Shown here: piece by piece, positions 31,915 through 44,300 of the stretch
Position numbering within the stretch: the stretch's first letter is position 1
Layout of the letters: every line of letters begins with the position of its first letter
Source: Bugula neritina
Lineage: Eukaryota; Bryozoa; Gymnolaemata; Cheilostomatida; Bugulidae
DNA: 64,000 nt
Assembly: GCA_964035545.1 (NCBI GenBank)
Contig: OZ037771.1
Location: forward strand, 9,100,408 to 9,164,407
Direction of reading: 5' to 3'
Position numbers and translations under genes: made by a program
Notes under the pieces: model-generated
Databases searched by the model: none
The model's input: the letters and a program-made list of their open reading frames with translations, nothing else
Told to the model about the DNA's origin: nothing

Positions 31915-32346
31915 TTAAACTTGGCCGTCTGCTGTCACAGCCATGTTGGATAACACGCTGTAATAGATCCAGTACCAAGCATTAAATATTAGAAACAGAA
32001 GTGGGAACATCAGTCTAGAATATTTATCAATGTTATTCACATCCTTCACTTCTGGTAGTTTGCTTTTTATGTCTTTGGCTCTTTGTCGTATGTTCACCCA
32101 CATTTTACGATCTCGTTGACTTTTCCCTTTGACTGGGTAACCAGAAGGACGTCTCAGTCGGGCGGTATTCTCTATCTGATGATCTCCATGATACTCAGCA
32201 TGGTTGTTGTTGGCATTGACTCTAGTGTTCTGGCGTAGCATGTGGTCTCTTTCTTCTCCTTCTATTGATGGGTAAGGGAAGGCATTGCTGACATGAGCAT
32301 CTTCTGATCCTATCTCTGTCAACTCAATCTCTCCATCTTCACTCAG
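31915..32346 (-). CDS. Beta-like paralogue B, exon 10 (loop, M4, stop)
   Basis: Starts [16 protein letters not shown] and ends with an M4 helix ([19 protein letters not shown]) and a short tail. The second half is nearly identical to paralogue A; the first is clearly diverged. Confidence 0.92.
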   Translation of the reverse strand: MSEDGEIELTEIGSEDAHVSNAFPYPSIEGEERDHMLRQNTRVNANNNHAEYHGDHQIENTARLRRPSGYPVKGKSQRDRKMWVNIRQRAKDIKSKLPEVKDVNNIDKYSRLMFPLLFLIFNAWYWIYYSVLSNMAVTADGQV

Positions 32347-35300
32347 CTACAGAAGCCAAAACAATGAAACAGTGGCAATAAACTCTAATAAAAATTGGTA
32401 TTTCAAAATTTAGCCATGTGTCCCGCTGGAGCACAGGCTACTACTGCTGGTAAGTTCACAGCATCACAGTAATCAGAAAGTCACAGGATGGTCATGTACA
32501 AGGAAAAGTAAAAACTGGTATGCTGCATTAAATATTTTTAGTGTGGTTTATAGTTTACTATTTATATTCCATATCCATTAGGTCAAACAAAAAACTCACT
32601 CATCAAACTAAAAGCTTTAAATCTACTGAAATTATGATAAATTAGTAAATAAGTGATTAATTTCAAAATAAATAGAAACCAAAACAATCCCTGACTCTAA
32701 TGTTGAAATGGTATTCACTTTCAACTAGTAATTCAGTTACCAAACTATACAATTAGCTGTTCATGCAAGGCACATGCATTCAAGTAGACCAAGAGAAAAG
32801 TGTGAGTAACAACTTTTGACACCCATCAACAGTTTTACAAAGAGTATTTGAAGAAACGTATTAGTGCAGCAGTATATCAAAACTGTAGCCTTACAAACAA
32901 AACATAACTTGCGTAGTGAAAGCCTGGCTATACTATACTCTTTCAGCTTGAGTGAAAATAAAGTTTTTATCGATTTCAATTGATGAATTTTTTTATTAAA
33001 AACAATTAATCATGCATACACTATAATTAGTAACACCAATGCAACGCCTAAGTTCTGTAAGATCAAGTCGTAAGTGACCTTGCAGCAAGGCAACTGATCA
33101 CCTTTGTTAGCATGACTACTTCGTAAAGCACACCAATTTTTTCATCAGTTAGATCTATTTATCTGAGTTTAAATCAGCTATAATATATTTTTGTATAGAT
33201 GTTATGCAAATTTAAAATATAGTTCAAATATAATCTATGCTTATACCATCATAATTATAATATTTAGTCTCAGACTCCAATCTAATATTATAAAATAGTG
33301 TCAGGGCTGCTACCCTTATAAGTTTTGGCATTGTAGGAGTTAGGTTTCTTGGTGGCACTTAATACATGCTTAGTGAGGATGACAAGAATATGGAAATTTC
33401 AATTTGCTTTAGTGCTAGTCTTTTGAAACCACGGAGATTAGCTCAGTAGGGTTTGCATGCTTCTAGCTATAATTTGCTTTACTTGCCTTTTGCAGCATTT
33501 AAAGTACAAGCTAACCTCACTTCCTCTCTGCTATCAAACATCTTGTAAGGTTGGCTTCAATTTTACTTTAAATATTTGGTACTTGCATTAAAAGATTTCA
33601 AAAAGTTTTGAACAAAAAGAAAATTGGCAACTTTCGACTTTTTTGTCAAGTAACATTAAGGGTAGACGACTCTGATAAAGACAGTCAAACTTGCAAGAGT
33701 AGCAACTCAAAAAACTGCCTGTGTTTTTTTATAATGCAGTCTGTAAAGCATTTTAAAGCTACATATAACATGCTCACAGATATGTTATGCTGCGTTTTAG
33801 ATTCTGAGCTACGTTGCAAGTGCTTGTGTCGCTAGGTTATGAAGCACTTTCATGCACAATGCGTTAGTGAAATGACCGATATTTAGTGAAAAGACTCAAC
33901 AGGAGTGAACTTATTTAATGGTAGTTTCAATAAATTAGGCAGTTAAAACTATAGTGTGTTTATCAAGTGTAAGCAAGTGGCAACACTGCTGGGCACGCTC
34001 CGTAAACTAACAAACCATACGTAAATGCACTCCGTAGTCTGAAGCTAAAAAGGGCACAACTTCTCACAAACCTTAAGTCTAACTTTGGGCAAATAGCTGT
34101 GAGTGCCCAAATGCCTTTTGGACAATTTTGTTCTTTGCTATATAAAACATGCATAAACTACAGACAATATTTTACACAAGGAAGTGTTAGTGCGATCAGC
34201 AAATTATAATCTCAACTGTCCTAAAATTCTGTTGACTTCTATAAGTTTAATTTCAATGTAGTTATCATACAAAATTACCATTTTTTAATATAATAATTTA
34301 CTGCTTCTTTGTGACTCACATAAGTAGCAAGACATGTATAAATAAGTCTGCATTGTTGATTGGCTAATATTCTAAGCCATCATGGTGACTCATAAAACCA
34401 TAATATTGCTGTAAATTCCATTCATGAGCCTTACAGATGCCATTAGAGTACAATGCAGGAACACTTTGAGAAAACTGATTAAGATGCACAGTCATATCCA
34501 ACTCAAGGTCATATTACAATGCAGATAGGGTACAGGGGTCACAGAAGTAATACCTTCTGGTCATCGCAGGCTCCTGTAGCCCTTCCATTGGCTGCCTGGC
34601 TTCTATAGGTGGTTCTGAAGTTTTGGTTTGACAGTGAGTTGGCAGTCATATTTGCAGTGACACGATCTCGCTTTTTCTTTTTCTTGGCTCGAGCTCCCCA
34701 GAAGAAATAATTTACAGCGGCGTATTCCAACAGAGCCACAAACACAAACACGAAACACATCACCTAAATATATTTTGACAAGTAAAGGTAAGTGTTTTAT
34801 CAGCAGTATTTGTAGTTCATATTTGATGCTGAAAGTAGACTTGATGCCTCAGCCATGTGACTGACTCTTGTGAAGCTACCTTCATAATATGGTCAATGAT
34901 TAATCGTACCAAAACTGTTTGACAAGGTCAAGGTGATTTTGAATGTAAATCTTGTCTTTCCAAGTGAAGCATTAGAGTTGGCCCATTGATGCTGCATTGA
35001 GCTTATAAATAGCCAACAACACTTACCAGATAGATATCAATAGCTTTGACATAGGAGATCCTTGGAAGAGATGCTCTAACTCCTGTACTTATTGTCGTCA
35101 TTGTAAGAACTGTGGTGATACCTGATATAATATATGATTGAGATATACATAGGAGTATTTATCTGTTAAATGGAAAGTTTTAAAGCACAGTGTAGCTTGT
35201 TGCCAATAAAAAATGATAAACAACCTCAAAATAACTGTATGTATAATGCTAATCTAAATGTAGTGTCAACAAACCTAAGGCTACTCTTGCAGATGTAGCT

Positions 35301-38300
35301 TCATGGTTTATCCAGAAAGACACCCAACTTAGCATTACAATCAAGATAGAAGGTAAAAATGTCTGGAACACAAAATATCCAATGTGTCTCTTGAGAAGAA
35401 AGCTCAGTGAAAGCCTCTGATATCTTCCTATTAAAATATATTATTCCAAAAATATTACTGTTAAGAAATATCTTCACAATATGTTTATTGGTGATTGAGT
35501 ATTTTACAAAAAAGTTTTTTCCCCTGCCAATTGCATACAAATGATTAATAATTTTAAATGGAACATTTTTAGTTTTGCTGAGGTATTGAAAAAAGCACTG
35601 GAAGAAAAACAATATCTTGACTGAAATAGAAAACAGCTGAACAGAGAGACAGAATGAAGTTAATAACAATGTTTTAGAATTCGAGCTGAGCAGACCGACC
35701 AGCGCAGATCTTTGACGTTTGCTCATGAATCAAACTGGCTGAAATATGCCGATAAGATCAATCCATGGAACAACAGTGAATGTGTAAGCACCTGTGATAT
35801 GATATTAGCTAAAAAGGATACTGTAAAAATGGCACAAGTAATAATGGCACAGGTAATAAGGGCACAAATAGGAAAGTTGGTGAAAATGGCCCACTGATGT
35901 TAAAGCTTCCCAACCCTAAACTCAAACCCTCATCTCAAAACTTAAACTCTTATTCCAAACCTCTAAACCCCACCTCAAACTCTAATATTGAAAATGTGCC
36001 ATTTTACCTTCTTCGCTATTTGTGCCATTATTACCTGTGCTATTTTTATCAGACATCCCTATGATATACTATAAATTATAAGAATGGTGTATTTGATGTA
36101 TTTTGGTGTACTTGGTGAATGGTGTAAATACCAATGTACTACTGTTGTAGTTTGGTGCACTACTCTTGAGGACGTGTTATTGTGTACTCGAACAATTGCT
36201 GCATATCCACTGTGAGGTTATGTGAAGAATCGAACCAGTTGATGTTTAATGAGAGAACTGTATTAGTATTTCAATTACGTACACTTAAATCATAGAGATT
36301 TATAAAAGAGAAAAGAATACAAGAAGTAACTACTACGCAATTTAACCTATCTATTTAACAACTACTGTCTCAACTGCACCGGGCGTCGGAAGGCGTTGTT
36401 TATATACAAGGGGTTGATCTTGATTGGTTAAGATGAAGTTCCGGCGGTGGCACCGTAGAGAGTGATGTGGTGCCGCACAGGACTGCGGCATTGCTAACGG
36501 AGTTGTCGTCTTTGAGACAATAGTTGCCTCATAATAATATAATGTAAGTATTAGGTAAAGGGTATTGAGGGGTATATTCCCACAGCCACTACACTACTAT
36601 AGTATATCAATACTTGAATAAGTAGAGCAAAATAGACAAACCTACCTGATGCCAGAACTTGAATAGTAGAAATAGTGTTGTAGTTAACCAAGGAAAACTG
36701 TGGCAGATTTACTTTATCTGTACCAACAATAGACTTCTTTCCAACTCTCCACCTCATTTCAACATCTTCCATTGGATAACCATCTTTAAAATATGGCAAT
36801 ATTAAATATAAACATCTAATTTCTCAGACTCTGGACTAATTTGAACTGCACAAAAGCCTGCTACTGCAAGTTGATTAATAATCTATGTACATACTTCTGG
36901 AAGAAACTTAGCTAAGATTGACCAAACAGGTCACTATCAACAACATATTCTAAGCAAACAACAGAAGGAGCTCTTAGCTAACCCATTCATGTCAATTCCT
37001 TTTTAATAACAAGCAGGCAAAATTTTCAGCAGCTGCTGATAACTTTGAAGCTTTAGATAGCATCAAGGTAGAGCTAAAGGCTGCTGTAAAATTTATGGAT
37101 GAGTACAAACTATATTTTTGTCGTTATTGTTCACTTCTAAATGTTGCTATAAGTACATATTAACAATATTCAATGGTAGGTTTAAAAAAGGCTATGTTTT
37201 ATTGAAATTAAATTTGAAGCGTAACTTTATAATATTCTAGGTTGTTCTATTTATACAAAAATAATAATATAAATAACCATTTTATACTCATCATGAAATT
37301 AATTTTTTTATAGAAACTTCATGGATAATAATAAACCTGTACAGGATTAAAACATTTTATATAGTAATTGCTTGTACTGTACTCCATGATAAATAATGTT
37401 TACGTAAGTGATAAAACTTACAGCTTTCAATCTCTACTGTGCAGTTCTGAATGTCTAATGGATAGTAATGAAGGTCCATCATACAGGCCAATGTAGTTGT
37501 GAACCTGTTAAAATATATTTGCAATAGAGAAAGTAAATAAATAGAAATGAAATGATATTTCTCTCCCCCAAAGTCTAGCTTAATATCAGCTGGTTCTATT
37601 AAGAGGACAACAAGTTTCAAGTGACTTCTTTATAACCACAACTGCGCATAAACTTCCACTCTGCAGTGCCCCATTGAGGGATAGTAACAGCAGCATAGGA
37701 AAATATTGTATTTAAACTTAAAAGGCCTAATCATAAAATTATTATTCACTCTACCACAGATTGCTATGCTTCAAATAAACATGAGAAAACATGATAATCA
37801 CAACAGCTTCGACTGGTCAGCTCTTGGTTTGTAAGATTTTTCTTTCATCAATTAGAAAATTTTTTCAAGTGAATCATGGCTGCACAATGTGTGACTAAAA
37901 TGGAATTTTTATAAATCGAATTTTTTCAAGTCTTGAACATAAAATTATTGAAAATTACACATGTAGCCTTGCTACATATTCTTTGCCTCTTTTTGCTATT
38001 AATGTGCCTGTTATTCAATAATAGCAAACCAGTAGTCTATCAATTTGTGAGCTTTCTTCTGCAAAAATGATGTTATATTATTACAATATAACATGATTCT
38101 ATGATATTACGGTAATGTGGGTATTATAATATGATATTAAATTATCCAAATTTTATAGTAGGATGATATGATGAATGCAATATTAAATGCACTCTCATTT
38201 CTCAAGATTCATATTATGTATACAATTATTATATTGCATGGATTACAGTATAATGTATATAATCCATAAAAGAGTTTTTCCTCAATTAGTGTTTATAGGT

Positions 38301-41300
38301 TTCTCACGTGTCATGGTAAATTAGCTCATGATGTGTTTTCACAGACAATTGTTTAGTGTTCTCAATTACAGGTAGAGAGAAGTTCTAGTGGCTGCCTCAT
38401 TTATGTGCCACACCACTTATATTAAATGCATATTTTAATCACATCTGGTGTCCAGGGGCAGGTGTGCACTGCAGCACTCAATTAGCTGTTGAATAATTCA
38501 TTATAATAATTAATAACAATGCTGCCTGCAGTGAACTTTTATGTAATAATTGAGTGCATGATGGAATTGTGCTGTAGGTGCTTTAGCTAGGCTTAGCTAT
38601 AAATACACTCTAAACCATTTCTCTCCTATAAACTAGCACACAATATAATATGCTTGTTGTAATATAGGAGTAAGACAAACACATTCGTAGATAAAATATA
38701 AATTTGTGCAGTATGAGTATTATATTTATATTGATCTAATGATATATAATTAGAGTATTAAGAAACTATAACATTGCTGCTATAACTGATACCAGCCTGC
38801 TGTCACTGTTACTAATACCACCCTGCTGTCACTGTTACTAATATCACATGGCGCTGTCACTGCAACTGATGGCATGCTGCTTGATGTGTCCATTTTTTAG
38901 TTTCAAATGTGTTTTATTTACATCTTTTTATATGTTTAGCTGACTTTTACGTGATTAACTTACCTTGCATGATACTGCCCACCATATCTAGTTATACTAC
39001 ATGTACTTTAAAAATTACCTATTGCTATAGGCTACTATAATATCTACCCCTTACGTATTTACAAATACTTGCATCACATAAACTCTGCCCACAGTAACCT
39101 ACCTCATACCATAAGCTATACTTCCATCTCCCCCTAATCTTATCATCTTATTACTCTCCGTCACTTGATGGAGAAACGAGTTTTTGTCATTTGCAAAAAA
39201 TGTGTCCGGAACCCAAATTTTATCTGCAAAGTCTCCTGTCAAGGTCATTTGTTGGTCAGCTCTGCCGTCACCGTATTCCAGTCTCTCGTCTCTCCAGTAT
39301 TGGTTTAAGTACATGGTGATTGTGTAATCCTATCAGAGCAGAAGGAGAAAACACTTATATATGGTTGGTTTGGGAAGTTATAGGAGTAAGTTATATACAC
39401 AGAGCAGATACTCAACGCATGAGAAACTGTTTCTATTTATTCACAATATTAATTGGTCATACAATATTCAACAGATCAGACTATATTCTATTTTCCCAAT
39501 AAATCTATAGATATTACTTACCATGTTGACTTCTGAAATAGCATCAAAACTTGCAATAATAATGTCGATATCCACTACCAATGGCTTCCCTGTAATTATG
39601 ATATTTTTATTAAATACAAATATGAGTTACTTCAAAACTTATAGTATGCATGTATACAACTCCTTGCCAGCAGTTGCGACGCCACAGAAAGTAATTCATG
39701 TCACACACCATATGCAAGCTTGTACAAAGTAAGAAAATGTTATTTTGGTGGACACTAAAGGCAGGAAAGACAACTCCTATATTAAAGGACATACGCCCAG
39801 CGTTTTGCTATTACATAATGTATTGTTTCAATATAGATTACTTTTGTCTGCACAATATCACACTTCCCTAAATTAACTTATAGTTTCTGTACTTATACTG
39901 TATAACTATGACTTTCATACTTTTAAATACCATTAGTTGCTGTAATTGGTGTAAAATGTAATATTATAGAATCAGCTGTTGTTGGTCGAGCAGTTAGCTA
40001 CAGATATCGTTCATGAAAGAGTGTCTACAGCATTTTATAAATTGTGAGTTATTCTCAGCAGACAAAATGAGTTTTGATTTGTGCAGGTACTGAGTGTACA
40101 TTAGAAAAAACAAGTTATGTTGCTCAACTTTCTCACCATTAAGTTATTGATTACGTTTATATACATGATAGCATTATATTATAATATATTATATAAAACA
40201 CAATATATGTTATTATCCGACCGGATAAAAAAGTTACGGAAATACAAGTTTTAATTTGAGGCAAACCCACGCAGTAATTCAAGTAGTTTAAACATCTGCC
40301 AGCTTTAGTGACCTTAAACTCACATTTATATAGCTCATAAGATGAATTCGAACATGCAAGTCAAAGCAGGCACGTCTTATTATTGATTATAAATTCATGA
40401 GATTTCTTGAAAATGATTATGATCTAGAGAGATGGGTTTCAAACTGATGGAATAGAGACACTGTTTAATATTAACTAATGTCCCTAAAGGACCTCTGCAT
40501 CAGACCACAATAACCTCTGTCTCCCTACCACTGTGCCACCATGCATGTATCCACTCACTTAACCCTGCTTGTCAATGTGACAGTCATAATAAATGATCAA
40601 TAATTGCTAATAGCTTGCTATGCTTGCAAATATTAGCAGTTAATATGCATTGTTCCTTTCCCTTGAGTAAGTGAATTACCAACAATAGCATGTTCACATT
40701 TTTGTTGTTTTATAAACAAACTGTGTGAAGTGTGATATATTCATGCTAATTTTTATATAATACATTTATATAATATATTATTAAAAATATATCATCATGC
40801 ATTCGTTTGAATGGAGATGAGGTGAGGCAGAAATTATTAAAATAGATTTCTTTACTTTAATTATACCACATTACAGTAAAATACAGGTTAATATAATACA
40901 TAAATATATCATATTTGAAAGGTGAAAGTAATTGAAAAGATGCTTGCTTTGTATATAAGCCACTTTATAAATTTGCAATTTGAATGCCTAGTTTTGACAG
41001 ATGATATTTTTGTCTAGTATAGTAATTTACAATATTGCTATTCAAACTTAAGTTCTATTATGCTATTAGTTTGTTATCCACTATATTTATTTGTAAACAA
41101 GGGAGTACACTCATTGGTATCACTATTTTGTCTCCAGCTTTGCTTCAGTTATTGATTTTAGGGCTACATGATCCCATTAGGCACAAACACAAGAGTAAAC
41201 ACAAAGCTGCTATGAACGATTTTTGAGCAGAAAAAAATTATCGGCCCTTTTCTATCCTCATAGTGAAATCAATAGTGTTATTTTTATAGCCAGTGGCATT

Positions 41301-44300
41301 ACTATTAGTTAGGCATAATAACTGGTATTTCATTTTTTTAAGTATGAATTAGATGAAAGCAATAGTTTACCAAGCAAAGGCTAACCATAAACAGCTTAAT
41401 CAAAATTGTCACCCATCACTGACATATCTTCAATAATCTAAGTTATTAATTTGTTCTCAACATCATACATTATTATGTATAATTTGAAAATGTTTTTCTT
41501 ATGCACAGGTTTCCAGCAAATTGACACGACTAGCAATTTACGTGAATTATTTTCCCGGTCATCTAACTCCAGCACAATTCATATACAACTAAATTAAAAT
41601 ATAATAAATCGTCTTAATATTTCCTTAATACTGCTACTATATTAGATTGTACTTGGAACTATTAATATGCTACATGATGTTATATTATATTACACTGCAC
41701 ATGCACATGCACATGAACACATTAGTTTACACGCACGGACATATACACATATACACTTACATGTGTATAAGTACACATATGCACACAAATATATACATTA
41801 CATATACCTATGTATATGCATATATAATAGATACATATATAAATACATTACATATTTTACATACATATGTTATATATACATTCGTATATACATGCATCAC
41901 ATATACATATGTGGGCATGTAAGATCACCTACCCCCAAACTTTGGCCGAAGTCTAATGTCATACCCGCTAATGAGATTTTCTAGTATCAAACTGACATTG
42001 TTGATGGAGTTAGCTTGCACCGAGAATGCTCTAAAACATACAAAATTTCAATTTTTTGCAAATTGAACAAGGATTAGAGGATAAACTGGTAAACCCTCAC
42101 ACAGGTCAGTGTTATCTCAGCGTTCTTGGTATATATAACTTAGTATAGGCAACTTGTTTAGTCTCTGTATAGCCTTCAAATAACTGTGTTTGCTTTGGAT
42201 ATATGAAAGACTTAGAGACTCAAAGAGTGTAACTTCTTTATATTTAGGAAACAGAGCAAGTAAACAGAATGAAATTGTGATACTATGTAGAGTGTTACAT
42301 ACATAGTCAATGAAGTAGAGTATGTACTATATAGTCTACTGAAACCTGGGTTACTGATATCTGCATAGCACTACTGAGCAGTTCACATGAGCAATTCACA
42401 TGAGCTCACAGAAGATGGCTAATTTAGTAACAGCAGGTAGAAAGTTGAACATAATACCTGCAACTCTAATTGCTAATCAGCAACATTACGTTGAAATTAT
42501 TATATTGCATGTTCCTGTTTCTTATAAATTTTACTTTATTAAGATATGTTTTTCTGCTTGTCAATTTATCTAAAACTCCTATACTACAATGTGTGTGGCA
42601 AATTTGTATACTACAAGGTATATACTACAAGGTATACAGTATACAAGGTATATACTACAAGGTATACAGTATACAAGGTATATACTACTAGATATACAGT
42701 ATACAAGGTATATACTACAAGGTATACGGTATACAAGGTATATACTACAAGCTATACACTACTAGATATACAGTATACAAGGTATATACTACAAGGTATA
42801 CAGTATACAAGGTATATACTACAAGGTATACAGTATACAAGGTATATACTACAAGGTATATACTACAAGGTATATACTACTAGATATACAGTATACAAGG
42901 TACATACTACTAGATATACAGTATACAAGGTATATACTACAAGGTATACAGTATACAAGGTATATACTACAAGGTATACAGTATACAAGGTATATACTAC
43001 TAGATATACAGTATACAAGGTATATACTACAAGGTATACGGTATACAAGGTATATACTACAAGCTATACACTACTAGATATACAGTATACAAGGTATATA
43101 CTACAAGGTATACAGTATACAAGGTATATACTACAAGGTATACAGTATACAAGGTATATACTACAAGGTATACAGTATACAAGGTATATACTACAAGGTA
43201 TATACTACAGGGTATATACTACTAGATATACAGTATACAAGGTACATACTACTAGATATACAGTATACAAGGTATATACTACAAGGTATACAGTATACAA
43301 GGTATATACTACAAGGTATACAGTATACAAGGTATATACTACAAGGTATATACTACAAGGTATATACTACTAGATATACAGTATACAAGGTACATACTAC
43401 TAGATATACAGTATACAAGGTATATACTACAAGGTATACAGTATACAAGGTATATACTACAAGGTATACAGTATACAAGGTATATACTACTAGATATACA
43501 GTATACAAGGTATATACTACAAGGTATACGGTATACAAGGTATATACTACAAGCTATACACTACTAGATATACAGTATACAAGGTATATACTACAAGGTA
43601 TACGGTATACAAGGTATATACTACAAGGTATACAGTATACAAGGTATATACTACAAGGTATACGGTATACAAGGTATATACTACAAGGTATACGGTATAC
43701 AAGGTATATACTACAAGGTATACAGTATACATGGTATATAGATATTTTTAACAATCTTTACTTAAACTCAAATATATTGTTTAATGCAGTAGACTAATCT
43801 AGCTTTCAAATTCATTTGGATTAGGCACTTGGCTTCACATTGAAGTGCTAAAAGCCATCAAGTTGAAGTACTTTCAGTGAACCAGACTTTGATGTTGCCA
43901 CTAGCCTGGAGGGCTGTGAGAGAATATTGCACGAGAATATATTGGCTGCAAGCTTCAGGTGTAGCTTTGCAGCACTGGCTTATATTAACAGTAATACAGT
44001 AAATTATAAAACAGTGATTTTTAAGTCAAGAGCATGTGCAAGTTATACAGCAGTTATAAAATGTATCAAAAAATATCCTTGAAATTCTGTTTATAAATTT
44101 TAATTAATATTTGAAATCGGTATCTTAATAGTTTTGGTTAAAGCTGATATGCTGAAGGTGCATAGGTGTGAAAGTCTTTCAGAAATCAATTTTGTTAGTT
44201 AGACGTAAATAGACTGACAATTATGTAATGAATATTGATATTTTGAGTGTATGCATTTTTTCATGTAATGCATTATGCATAATATATGTTGTAGATATAC

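Noticed and set aside
42470-43754. 275-codon Tyr/Thr-rich frame and its minus-strand partners
   Set aside because: Translation of the 30-bp minisatellite in intron 1 of beta paralogue B.
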